A stretch of DNA of 64,000 nucleotides from Fereydounia khargensis. Lineage: Eukaryota; Basidiomycota; Ustilaginomycetes; Urocystidales; Fereydouniaceae. The notes under the pieces are model-generated. The model worked only from the letters and a program-made list of their open reading frames with translations. It made no database searches and was not told where the DNA came from. A program made the position numbers and the translations under genes. Shown piece by piece: positions 54,612-63,930 of the stretch (positions within the stretch are counted from its first letter, which is position 1; each line of letters starts with the position of its first letter). The stretch is from NCBI GenBank assembly GCA_026413255.1, contig JAOCZO010000025.1, positions 91,795-155,794 on the forward strand, in the 5' to 3' direction.

Positions 54612-54929
54612 CTACGTTAGTCCCAGATAGGCCTGGAACTGGCTGCCATGAGACATATGCTGGACGCTGCAATTCTTCAAAGCACTAGCAATGCTATGTT
54701 TCTTGTTTTACCATAAGAGGAGCCCTTCTACCATAAGAGGAACCCATCAAGCACATTCCTCCCGTCCTGTCGTCATCAACGTGCTCTTCTCTTCTCGCCT
54801 TACTCCGTCCCATCCACAAATCCCTCTCTTTGCCTCTTTGCCTCTGCGCAGTCTATCCTCCACTCCCAGGTGAGCCATGCATCAATCCGTGTCTTTTCAT
54901 GATTTTCTTTGGCTGATATCTTCTGCCTT

Positions 54930-54936
54930 TATAAAA
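54930..54936 (+). promoter_or_regulatory. TATA box before the small secreted protein
   Basis: TATAAAA, 26 bp before the ATG at 54956. The spacing is short and suggests a very short leader. Confidence 0.45.
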
Positions 54937-54955
54937 TGGAATGCTCAGCAACATC

Positions 54956-55250
54956 ATGAAGTTCAGCTGCACTGTCCTTGTCATGGTTGCCTCCATGGCC
55001 GTGATTGATCCTTTGACCAAGGCTGCCCCTGCCCTTGAAGTTGGCAACATTGGAGATACCATTGCCAACATTGGTTCTTCTCTTTCTGAGACCTGGCAAG
55101 TTGATCATGATGGGATCACGTATATTTATGATGATGAGGACAACTTGATCACACAATATCCCACTGGTAAGTGGCGCATACTCTCCTCCAGAACCAAGTG
55201 GCAAGCTCACTTACATACCTCTCTCAGGCTCCTGGGCTGATGACATCTAA
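54956..55250 (+). CDS. Very small secreted protein, candidate effector (77 residues)
   Basis: Two exons, 54956-55166 and 55228-55250, with a 61-nt intron (GTAAGT..TCTCAG). The joint gives the ending QYPTGSWADDI and a stop at 55248-55250; without splicing the frame runs on into unlikely sequence. A signal peptide covers about residues 1-24 (FSCTVLVMVASMAVIDPL), then AAPALEVGN. The mature part is acidic (WQVDHDGITYIYDDEDN) and has no cysteine. A start at 54941 would add five residues. No family is recognised. TATA box and splice signals support a real gene. Confidence 0.65.
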
Positions 55251-55926
55251 GTCCAGGCATACATCAGATTTCCACAAGGATTGACGGGGAAATTATGGTT
55301 AGCGTTAGTGTTCCTGGGTTCTTTTCCCTAGAAGGTTTCCCAGCAGAATCGTAGCTAGCTTGAACCATTGCAGTGTGTCATTGTCATGCCTGAACCGTAA
55401 CAGGCTCTGTTACGGTTCAGGCAAAGATATAGAAGTGCTCATTCAAATGAGCCATTTCATCGCCACTGAACGTTGTGCTTAGATGACTTTTGGGCTAGCC
55501 CAAACCTGGTCAGGTCTAGATCCGGAAGGAAGGTGAGGTTCGATGTGCTGAGCAGTCATCGCCCCGGCCGTCATCGGAGATCGGTGACAACCAAGTTCAC
55601 CTGGTCACAGCGCGGGGCCCTGTTTGATGATGCTGCAGTAGATAGGACAGTTTGGCTTTCGATCGATTCAGTACACAGGATTCATTTGGGATTCCTCTTG
55701 AAAGCATAAGACACGTGCTAGGGGATTCCACGCTTCTCGGGAGGGACCTCACACTACTCTGGCCCCTGGCACGAATGTCAGAGGCCCACATGACTGGCTA
55801 TCGTGGCACTGAGCGATCTGAGCGATGTGTAATGGAACGTAGATCATTGACAACAGAAACTGATCGACGCCCTTTTGGTTCTGCTTTTATCCCTCCTGTC
55901 TAGAATGCTGAGAGGATGCAGTATCT
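55251..55926. other. Intergenic region with repeat copy
   Basis: No gene. It contains the dispersed repeat copy at 55385-55530 and a short inverted TAACAGGCTCTGTTA near 55398. Confidence 0.55.
55385..55530 (+). repeat. Dispersed repeat, copy 2 of 2
   Basis: Matches 53020-53180 (see there). It stands downstream of a small secreted-protein gene. Confidence 0.6.
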
Positions 55927-56420
55927 CTAAACTGAGGTGCCGTTGTCAGCTGGTTCAAATTCGTTGAGCAAATTGGGTAGCTTGGTCCATCCAGCTAGGT
56001 TGATGTTATCCAGAAGGACGTTCGCATCCGTGTCTTGCAAGAGTACAATGGACCAGTGAGCGCCACGGTCGTTGACAGCTTTGAGGTTGTTGATAAACTT
56101 GCTGCTGTCGATAGACCAGCAGTTCCTCTTGCAGCCTCCCGGAGCATTTGGGCGATTACTGAAAGCTGAGGCCTGGATAAGCGCGGACACAATTAGCGCA
56201 GCTGCCCATGCAAAAGACCTCAAGGAAAGAACATATCATGACAACTTACACCTTTGTTAGGGTCCGCCCGGACAAAGTTGTTGCCGTCAGGCATATTGTA
56301 GTCGCCTGCGCGCAGGTTCGGATATGCCTTCGAAGCGTTTCCCACCCGGAAGATGGTCGCTGCCGACGTCTGACAGACCGTCAGGGCAAGGCAAGCTAGG
56401 AACAAGCTGTACACGTTCAT
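55927..56420 (-). CDS. Small secreted protein, candidate effector (138 residues)
   Basis: Two exons, 56420-56250 and 56172-55927, with a 77-nt intron (GTAAGT..TCCAG, phase 0). The joint reads DPNKG-ASAFSNRPNAPGGC. Signal peptide about residues 1-20 (VYSLFLACLALTVCQTSA). The mature protein has two close cysteines (GGCKRNCW) and the segments SSKFINNLKAVNDRG and WSIVLLQDTDANVLLDNINLAGW. I do not recognise the family. A TATAAAG on the minus strand at 56569-56563 lies about 145 bp upstream. Not joined, the two halves look like unrelated frames, so it is easily missed. Confidence 0.72.
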
Positions 56421-57197
56421 CTTGATGCAACAACGAGCGTGTTATTAGGGGGGGGGGGGGGGCGGGGAAGGTAGGGAAAGGGATCTGGACTCAGCCTTGT
56501 CGGCGGCCTATCTGCTCCGTGTTTGACAAGAACACGACAAAGATAGATGGCCACAGCGCTGCCTTTATACGGGACGGTCTCTTCGCCAAAGGAGTGATGT
56601 GCCAGGATTGGCTGTTGCAGAGATTTGTTTGAGCAGTCTTTGCGATCGGCGGAGCTCGCATTGAACGAGCTCCATCTTGCGTACAGTGCATGACATTGAG
56701 AGTCAAATGGTTGGTCAACCCCAATACATCCAGCGCAGAATAGCCCAGCCGAAAAACTCTGTGAGCCTGCAGAACAAGGCGTTGTGGGGTCAGTGGCAGA
56801 GCAAGCAGGAAACAAGGCTGACAGAGCGGCATGTCAGCCTCCAGATTGCTTGGTATCCAGCCATGAATGGAGCGTGAGAACGATTGAACGGATCAAAGCA
56901 GCTTGCGATGGCAACAGTGGAGACACTGTCTGATGTAGTTCAGGTTTGGGATCGGGTGCATGAGGGCCGAGTGATGGCATAAATGCATAAAATGGTCGGC
57001 TAAGTGTATAAAGCGCGTTCTTGCTCTCGTATGCACACGTTCGTCTCTCGTCACTCTAAACACTCTATCATCACTAGACAAGTCTGATGGACTGGTTGCT
57101 AGCCCGGTTCACTACACTGAGCTGTCGGGATTTGGCGTCGTTACACAGCTAGGTATTCAGGGCTGCACTTGAACTTGAGACCCCTGCGACAAGGAGC
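56421..57197. other. Intergenic region with a long G run
   Basis: No gene. It holds 15 consecutive G (56448-56462), the TATAAAG of the minus-strand gene, and another TATAAAG at 57007 before the next plus-strand gene. Confidence 0.6.
56448..56462. repeat. Poly-G run of 15
   Basis: It begins as TTAGGG and continues as G, 28 bp upstream of the small secreted-protein start. The length should be treated with care because such runs are error-prone. Confidence 0.85.
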
Positions 57198-57821
57198 ATG
57201 TCGAGCAGTGCGTGGAGAGCCACAGCATTCGGCCTCTCTGTTGCTGCCCCCCGCCTTACCTCCACATTACCACTACCATTACCATTACCAATACCGCTAC
57301 CACTATCACTGCGACCCCAGCTGTTGAGACTCGTTCCCAAACGTGCCAAGATGCCTTTTTCAAATGATCTTCGAGTGGATATTCCGGGCTTTGCTCTGCT
57401 AGAGCTTGCCAGTGATGCTGTAGATGCGCTCAACCGCAAGATCATCGCGAAAGAAAACGAGAAGATTGCCGCTGGAGAGCAAGATGCAGCGCACGAACTG
57501 TACGAGCAGCGGGTCGATCTGAGCGTCACACAGAGCTGTATCGATCCGTACCGCTGGGCAATGGACAAGGCCGAACACGGTAGACAGATTCAATCACACG
57601 AGGAGAGCCCCGACATGCAAGCTCGTCTCGCCCAGCTCTTGGACCTCGGCAGTATCCCAAAGTCTGCCGTCGTCATGCCTCAAGCCATCGCACTGCGCCG
57701 GGAAACCCGACAGCTCAGCAAAGACGATGCCGAAGCCGAAGACGTTTTGCTTGACTTTCTCCAATTCCTTGCCTCTCATCGTCGATCGAAAGACTTTTTC
57801 CGAGTCGTGTCAGACAAGTGA
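57198..57821 (+). CDS. Hypothetical protein, 207 residues
   Basis: Single exon. The N-terminal 50 residues are unusual: MSSSAWRATAFGLSVAAPRL, then a Leu-Pro run (from a TACCAT/TACCAC microsatellite) and basic residues, similar to an organelle presequence. From MPFSNDLRVDIPGF (an internal start near 57351) the protein is normal, helix-rich and charged (LNRKIIAKENEKIAAGEQDAAHELYEQ), ending FFRVVSDK. No family is recognised. TATAAAG at 57007 could be its promoter, though rather far upstream. Confidence 0.5.
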   Translation: MSSSAWRATAFGLSVAAPRLTSTLPLPLPLPIPLPLSLRPQLLRLVPKRAKMPFSNDLRVDIPGFALLELASDAVDALNRKIIAKENEKIAAGEQDAAHELYEQRVDLSVTQSCIDPYRWAMDKAEHGRQIQSHEESPDMQARLAQLLDLGSIPKSAVVMPQAIALRRETRQLSKDDAEAEDVLLDFLQFLASHRRSKDFFRVVSDK

Positions 57822-57983
57822 AGTCAAGAGACCGCCCATGTCAGACAGACTTGCGATTCCGAACATCCCCCCGTTGTTCAAAGTTCATGTATCAATAGCA
57901 GACGAGTCCTCCCTCTTCGCAGATTCGTTCACTTCACAGGGGTGACATCTTACATTCGACGGCGAAAGTAGAGTTATACAGGG

Positions 57984-58018
57984 TGCTGATGCTGATACTG
58001 ATGCTGATGCTGATGATG
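57984..58018. repeat. (GCTGAT)n microsatellite
   Basis: About six imperfect GCTGAT hexamers directly abutting the end of the transketolase relic. Confidence 0.85.
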
Positions 58019-58255
58019 GCACCGACGTCGTGCGAGCCGCCCTGGTCGACCTCAATCACATTCCATGCCATAGAGCGGAGCTTGCCTATAGTGTCCTCAG
58101 AACAGCATGTGTCAACACTCCCGTCGACGGTGATCTTGTTGCAGTCATACATGAGGACAAGGTCGTCGAGGCGGACGTGGTCAGCGCGAGACAGAGAGCG
58201 CCTTTCGGCCAGCCCCCTCCTGGACGCAGCCGCCGCCGGTAAAGCAGCAGATATT
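58015..58255 (-). pseudogene. Relic of a transketolase / dihydroxyacetone synthase gene
   Basis: On the minus strand 58255-58184 reads NICCFTGGGCVQEGAGRKALSVSR in one frame. From 58182 in another frame it continues DHVRLDDLVLMYDCNKITVDG, CSEDTIGKLRSMAWNVIEVD and HDVGAI. Together this is the thiamine-diphosphate binding region of transketolases (normally GDGCLQEG, AGHLKLDNL, YDDNKITIDG, TEDV, GWHVIEV). The Asp of the GDG motif, which helps bind Mg, is Gly here. There is a frameshift near 58183, and the rest of the gene is absent; the 3' side stops at the microsatellite. Confidence 0.78.
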
Positions 58256-59069
58256 ACACTGACACTTACTTTTCCTGCTTCGCGCGCCAAGAACGGAAGC
58301 GGCTGATAAGTACAGTAAGTAGACTGGACTGTCCCTCCTCCGCCTTTGGCCTGACATCACCCTTGCCAGGCCCACGATAAGGATCAAAACAGTGCTCGAA
58401 TGGAGATTGGGGAGGGGAGAAGCCGTCCCTTTCTGAGAAACCCTTGAAGCACAGAGCTACGGTCTGGGGGATGACAAATGACATGGAAAAGTGTTCCTTC
58501 TTTCGAAACCCGTGTAAACGCTCCAGCTTTCTAAGCAGCTTCAAAGTCGGCCATGCAGACGATGTATCGACGTATTAATCGGTTCAAGTACGTGATCAAG
58601 CTGGTAATTGACCAAGAACGCTAGCTCCGGACGCTCAAGTGGCTTCGGATGACCATTGCCTAGAGGGCAACTTCGAAGTTTCTGTCATGCCACTGGATTG
58701 TCTGTGATCAATTATTGTGTGAGATGGGAGAAGGGCGTCCGAGGGTGGCTTTCCGAGCCCCGGAAGGATCAATGGCTCAAGCATCAAATGCATATCACCT
58801 ATTCAATTTGTCATGAATGATGTATACATATTTCGTGGCTTGTACGACACCGGAGCGGAAGAAGCGCCAAGGTTCAATGCCTTGAGGGCCAGTCCGAAGT
58901 CCCTGCACGGCCCCGATGGATTCTCGTTACTTGATGAGGTTCTCGAAAAATGGGTGGACTTTGGTAGCTTCGAAGCTCGGCCTTGAATGCCCTGCGGAAG
59001 TAGGGGGGTACATAATCTGTGCCGGATCGTCCGTACTTCGCTCTTTCTTACCTTGCAATTTGTGACAGC
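58256..59069. other. Intergenic region
   Basis: Nothing recognised apart from one TACAGTA near 58311; a more decayed remainder of the transketolase relic cannot be excluded. Confidence 0.45.
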
Positions 59070-59526
59070 ATGAGGATCTGTCTCATCTTGAGTGCGCCTA
59101 TTCTCCTGCTTGGGGTGGTCGAAGCAGCGTACAACAGCTTTCAGGACGTGACGTACGACATTGAGCTGACGCCGACTCTGCTGCAGGAGGCCAAACTTGC
59201 TTGCCAGGAGCTGAGGGGCCTGCTCCCATCTGAAAAGTTCCACCACCTGAAAGCATTTGATCTGGGAAGGTGAGTGGCCATGTTGCATCTAGATACGAGA
59301 CGGGTCAAGCTGACAAGCACACGACGGCAGCCTGTTTCTCACTCTCAACACGCTGCCGCGGGATAAAACAACCAACTACCGCGTGATGCTGGTGGGTCCC
59401 GAACATCGGATGTCAAGCAACGTCAAGGCATGGAAGGCGATCAACCAGTTTAAGGACGAGATGTTCTTAAAGCTGCGCGACCCGCACAAGTCGGCGCGTG
59501 CATCTCTACCTTTCCAGAAGGAGTGA
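59070..59526 (+). CDS. Small secreted protein, candidate effector (131 residues)
   Basis: Two exons, 59070-59269 and 59331-59526, with a 61-nt intron (GTGAGT..CGGCAG). The joint gives LKAFDLG-SLFLTLNTLP. Signal peptide about residues 1-19 (MRICLILSAPILLLGVVEA), then AYNSFQDV. The mature part is mixed alpha/beta with a single cysteine (KLACQEL) and a basic C-terminus (KLRDPHKSARASLPFQKE). I recognise no family. An in-frame ATG at 59019 would bury the signal peptide and is unlikely. Confidence 0.7.
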
Positions 59527-59968
59527 GCATATGTACGATATCAGCGGTATTCCACCCAGTAGAGAGAATCAAATGCTGAGTCAGAACCACAACAGAAGTG
59601 TCGCCCGACATATAAGGGAAGCATGGCCACGTGGTCTTTGGCCTAGCATTCAGGAAGATAGTAGCACATTGGAGGCGTAGCTGCTATCTTCCGAATCCCC
59701 ATACATAACGTTTCTCTCGGTCGCATGGCAAATGGTCCACTCACTGTGATACCATCGCGACCGTCGCCCTCACGGCCTTCACCGGGCCCCCTTGTTTGCC
59801 ACAATGTTGCGGACATTCCGAGTCTTGTCATTCTTTACCTCTACCTACTAGCTCCTCGTACGAGGCCGTACCTCTTGAAACACACTTTGCTTCGCGATGC
59901 GGCCACTCTGGGATTAGGCCGACCACTGCTTTCCCTCACAACCTGTCCCACACTACTGTAACTTACCT
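59527..59968. other. Intergenic region
   Basis: No gene seen; a Pro/Ser-rich frame at 59725-59961 is low complexity. Confidence 0.5.
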
Positions 59969-60783
59969 ATGGTCTCTCGAAAAAACAGACAAACGCCCGT
60001 CTTCGACACGGATGATCTCATCAATCAGACCGCACTCGGGCTGTGGATGCCATCATCAGTTCCACCGAACTAGATCTGCTGCAGCTTCGTCTCGCCACGC
60101 TTTACAACGTGGTCAGCACATTTGTGATCGTCGAGAGCGCTTTCACGTCCATGGGCAAGCCCAAGCCCCTCACTCTCCTGGAGAACCAAACCCACTTTGC
60201 GCCTTATATGTCAAAGATAACCTACCACCAGGTGCAAGCATGATCACTCTCACCAAGGGAAGTCCCGTCTGAGATCGAAGCGACCAACTCCGTTAAGGAC
60301 TGACACCCTGACGTTGCTCAATCTCAAATAAAATAACGTTGCTTCTACTGTATGTCGAAGGTGGATGAGACGCCTTGGGCCACAAGCGTCGCCTTGCTGG
60401 CCGTATGCGAAGCGCCATTCCCAATCCACCCTTGCCTTACAAGAGTACGTCTTTTAGCTCGAATTTCCCATGGGTGCACTTTCATGGTTAACTCTAATGG
60501 CGACCCTAACCCTGTAGGGTCTTGCGCTTCTTTTTAACAGAAAGGTCTAGTAGTTGCACTCGGCTTGTTTCGGGCTTAAGACCATCAGCGACTTTCAGTT
60601 CAAGATGCAAAGCTAACTCGCAGCAACAGACTATCTGGCAATCCCCACTGGCGCAAGCTGCTCGACCCCAATGCTATCTTCAAGACCAAAGCTTTTTCGA
60701 TGGCCAGGATATTTCTACAAGCTCCGCACATGTGGAGTGAGCTCCTTGAACGCTGGTCGGGCGAAGGTGCACACAGAGCGTAG
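59969..60783 (+). pseudogene. Relic of a family GT17 glycosyltransferase gene
   Basis: Conserved pieces stand in order but in different frames: MVSRKNRQTPVFDTDD (59969), then VDAIISSTELDLLQLRLATL, NVVSTFVIVES, MGKPKPLTL and THFAPYMSKITYH (60043-60240), then SKVDETPWATSVALL with CEAPFPIH (60355-60445). Last comes a tail HWRKLLDPNAIFKTK with MWSELLERWSG ending at a TAG (60781-60783). The motifs match GT17 proteins (beta-1,4-mannosyl-glycoprotein N-acetylglucosaminyltransferase-like), including the FVIVES strand and the DVDE-type metal motif, here KVDE. Stops at 60241 and about 60300 and several frameshifts rule out a working gene; introns cannot explain all the breaks. Confidence 0.78.
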
Positions 60784-60898
60784 CCAGCCTCCCCGCGTCG
60801 GTGCACCAGGAGACGCATACAGGTTGCCTTGAGCGCGATTCGATCAATCAAAGACATTCAATTGGCGCGACACGACACAAGACAGCGAGATACGGTGG

Positions 60899-61948
60899 CT
60901 ACTGGATGTACGGAATACCGGTCAGCTTCATGGCGCGTTCATTCAGCTGAGGCTCTTCCACAGGGCGCTCTCGGTTGTGAGGGTCCGGCTGGCCATCTCG
61001 TGTTGCTACGTTTGATCCAACATGGCGGGCGTTGGGCCAGTGAGTCGTGCCCACCCTCTTATCAAACGCTTCTTTCTTACGCCTGAGATCATCTTGGGAG
61101 GCTTCCGAAACGGGCATGAAGCAAGTATAGACGCAGAACCTCGGCTGGTCAGTTTCAGACGAGAGGTTGTAATGGGCGGTCCTTGAATCCCACAGGAGGA
61201 GATCACCAGGCTCTGCGCAGACCTTGGTCCACTCGCATCCGTGGTTCTTGAGCCATTCCAAACCCTTCTCCGTGAATCCGTACCACTCCGGGGTCCAAGC
61301 CGGGATCTTCTCCTCCCAGGCCATTTCACGATGGAACTGCTCCGAGAGTCGGTGCGAGCCCTTGCAGACGATAAGGCCACCGTCCCTAGGACCATTCGGG
61401 AGGAGATTCACTAGGCCTTGGAGACACCTAAATCCAGGCTTCAGAGGGTCTTGATCTTGGTGAGGCCATGGCTTGTTGGGGGGTAGATCCTTTCGTCCAG
61501 GGAAACCAAAGTTAACAGCGTCAAAGGATACGATCAGGTCAGGAGTACCGAGGAATTTGCTGAAGGTGTCCACTACTCCAGGCTCAGAACGAATCTTCCA
61601 GACCCAATCCTCGTGGGTTAGGCCGTAATGCAAGCACATTCCCTTCTCCGTAATCAGCGGAAGGTTGTCCTTGTGAACTGTCGATCGATTACCACGCTTG
61701 TATCCAAGCTGGAAGCCCTCGAGCCATTCGTGCATCTTATCGGCGTACTGCAGTGCCCTCTGCTGTGGGATAGCGCCTTTGACAACGCAGTAGCCATCGC
61801 GAAGCAGGTCACGGTGCCAAGCATCGAGATTTCCGTGGTCTTCAAGCTGGGGTTTACCTGGGATAACGTTGTTCTCGCTTACACTTGGTGGAGCAGCCGA
61901 GTCAAGCTTTGGAAGGGGGGCAGGCGTCGCAATTTGTACAGAAGTCAT
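60899..61948 (-). CDS. Phytanoyl-CoA dioxygenase (PhyH) family protein, copy 2
   Basis: Single exon, 349 residues. It has the iron triad of the 2-oxoglutarate dioxygenase fold: H163 and D165 in WPHQDQ, and H259 in WDSRTAHY. The core NLLPNGPRDGGLIVCKGSHR and the GTTHWPN segment near the end match copy 1 at 46675-47839, but copy 2 lacks the intron and is clearly diverged, so this is not a recent duplication. It has no PTS1 tail (ends GIPYIQ). Substrate unknown; probably a hydroxylase of a small molecule. A TATAAAG lies 53 bp upstream, and the shared promoter with the FAD monooxygenase carries five CCGAACCG motifs. A third, broken copy lies at 36811-36942. Confidence 0.92.
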   Translation of the reverse strand: MTSVQIATPAPLPKLDSAAPPSVSENNVIPGKPQLEDHGNLDAWHRDLLRDGYCVVKGAIPQQRALQYADKMHEWLEGFQLGYKRGNRSTVHKDNLPLITEKGMCLHYGLTHEDWVWKIRSEPGVVDTFSKFLGTPDLIVSFDAVNFGFPGRKDLPPNKPWPHQDQDPLKPGFRCLQGLVNLLPNGPRDGGLIVCKGSHRLSEQFHREMAWEEKIPAWTPEWYGFTEKGLEWLKNHGCEWTKVCAEPGDLLLWDSRTAHYNLSSETDQPRFCVYTCFMPVSEASQDDLRRKKEAFDKRVGTTHWPNARHVGSNVATRDGQPDPHNRERPVEEPQLNERAMKLTGIPYIQ

Positions 61949-62404
61949 GATGTTGTTCGTTGTGATTCTTGTCGATCCGATGAGAACACATGAAGTTACT
62001 CTTTATATGTTTCAAAGCAAGGATGGCAGACAACAGCAAGCCTGATGGAGGAGGGCCCAGACGGCTGAATTCATCGAACATGCGCACCGGTTCGACTCAT
62101 ACTCGTAGCACACTAACCGAACCGAAACGAACCGAACCGAATCGAACCTGTAAAGCCCAACCCAAACCGAACCGAACCGTACCAAACCGGGAAGGCCCAA
62201 CCCGAACCGAACCCTGCAATCTGTTTTCGCTGCTCTGTCTGCCCTGCCCATGCTTTCCGGGAGCAACGGTTGCGGACCGTGACAAGGTCCACCCCGACAT
62301 ACTACGCGGCATGATTTCAGGTCTTAAATGTTGCCGAATTCGCCCCTCCTTACAACCACCTGCTCCTCTTTGGCATTCACCCCTACTGAACTCAAGCCGT
62401 AATC
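61949..62404. promoter_or_regulatory. Divergent promoter between PhyH copy 2 and FAD monooxygenase
   Basis: A 456-bp region. It includes TATAAAG (minus strand, 62007-62001) for PhyH copy 2 and the CCGAACCG array at 62117-62209. The layout parallels the PhyH copy 1 / hydrolase promoter at 47840-48406. Confidence 0.6.
62117..62209. promoter_or_regulatory. CCGAACCG array
   Basis: Five CCGAACCG copies (62117, 62132, 62167, 62172, 62202) with CCCAACCC spacers and related AACCGAAAC variants. Candidate binding sites for the Zn2Cys6 regulator, or a degenerate pentamer repeat. Confidence 0.5.
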
Positions 62405-63737
62405 ATGAGCGCAGGCCTCAACATCATCATAGTCGGCGGTGGCATCGCCGGACTAGCCACAGTGAGTATGGTGCGGACGAATTTCGCTTTGAGTCGCTTC
62501 TCATCGCTCTCCACTAATTTCGCGTATGCAGGCGGCTTCGTTGGCGTCTCCAGGCAGAACGATCAGGGTACTTGAGCAATCCTCTCTTCACCGGGAGATT
62601 GGCGCAAACATCTCACTACAGCCCAACGCCATGCGTATGGCACGTAAGCTTGGCCTCGTTTCCTACCTCACTTCACGGACTAAGGGACGCGGTGTCTCCG
62701 ATCGCGCCTTTGTCATTTATGGAACCGACTCGAGTGTCCATGCAAGAATCGAGCTCGAACGGCAAGATTTTGGCGAAGACCGCATGTGTTTCCATCGTGT
62801 CGATCTGCATCGCGCTCTTAAAGAAGCCGCTGAAGACCGAGGCGTTGAGATGATCACATCGACTCGAGTCGACAGTGTCGATTGCCAAGAGGGCATCGTG
62901 ACGACCGAGTCAGGACAGACCTTTAAAGGAGACCTGATCATCGGCGCAGACGGAATTCACTCCGTCCTGCGCCGATTTGTGATTGGCGAGGAGGTTCAAG
63001 AGCACTTTCAGCCAAAGCCGACGGGCTTCTCAGCGTACAGGCTACTCCTAAACACTCAAGATGTCAGCCAAGTGCCCGGCTTGCCTTCCACTTTCCGGCC
63101 CGGAGCGAACGAAACCACCATGATGGTCGGAAAGGAATGTCGGGTGATCATGGGACCGTCACGGGATGGCTCCGTTACAGGTGTTGTGGCACTAGTTCCC
63201 GACTCCCATTTGCCAGTCATCCCCACGGATCAACAATGGAATCGGCCAGGTGATCAGCAAGCTATGTTGCGCTCCTTCAACGATTTTCCACGCTGGATCA
63301 AAGACATTCTTTCCCTTTCAGAAGAGCTCGGTCTCTATCAGCTCCGCGATATTGATGCACTGCCGCGTTGGAGCCGAGGAAAAGTGGTCCTGGTGGGAGA
63401 CGCTGCTCACGCCATGCTGCCTACCCAAGGTCAAGGTGCATCTCAGTCGATTGAGGATGCCGAAGCACTCCAACATTTCCTCACCGAAACGAACGCAGAA
63501 ACAATTCCGAAAGCTCTACAAAGCTTTTTCCATACTAGAGTCGAGCGGACGACTCTGATTCAAGCATACAGCCGTCAGCAAGCCAGGCAAGGTACTGACA
63601 AGTCTGGGCAAAAGGTTTTGCTGAATCCCCGTGAGTTTATGCAGTACAATTGTGACTACCACGGTGCTCAGGCTTGGCTGTTGAAACAGCCAACCAGCGC
63701 AGTGAAATCAAGTAAAGTAGCAATTAAATTGTGTTAA
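62405..63737 (+). CDS. FAD-dependent monooxygenase (salicylate hydroxylase-like)
   Basis: Two exons, 62405-62461 and 62532-63737, with a 70-nt intron (GTGAGT..ATGCAG, phase 0); 420 residues. The first exon carries the FAD dinucleotide motif VGGGIAGLAT (about residues 10-19), followed by VLEQSS. The DG motif GADGIHSVLRR lies near 157 and the second FAD motif GDAAHAMLPTQGQGASQSIED near 308. This is the class A flavoprotein hydroxylase pattern, which uses NAD(P)H and O2, often on aromatic acids such as salicylate or 6-hydroxynicotinate. No signal peptide or membrane segment. It is the last gene of the chromosome, with only about 190 bp to the telomere, so it may be silenced by position. It is divergent from PhyH copy 2. 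Confidence 0.93.
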
Positions 63738-63930
63738 GAGTTAGGGTTGCTGCTCTTTTCATGATCAGGAGAGTGTCAACATAGACGTTCTCTTTTGTTC
63801 TCTTGCCTCCGCATTTGCGGATTGTGACTTACGGCACTTAGATAAAATCCATGCGTGATTATGGCGTGTTTGTGGGATCGTTGAGATGAAGGGGTTACAG
63901 TTGAAGCGTGCAATTTTAGGGTTACAAGGG
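63738..63930. other. Subtelomeric junction
   Basis: About 190 bp between the last gene and the telomere. It contains one isolated TTAGGG right after the gene (near 63742) and degenerate TTAGGG/TTACAAGGG units from 63916. No subtelomeric helicase-type element is seen. Confidence 0.8.

Larger units (their letters stand above)
52992..54955. other. Intergenic region rich in repeats
   Basis: No gene recognised in 2 kb. It holds two dispersed repeats (53020-53180 and 53442-53524), a hairpin (53225-53280), a minisatellite (54464-54611) and two TACAGTA/TACTGTA motifs (about 53543 and 53710). Confidence 0.6.

Noticed and set aside
59725-59961. Pro/Ser-rich open frame before the GT17 relic, considered as its signal peptide or first exon
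   Set aside because: Low complexity, and no splice joint leads into the GT17 frame.
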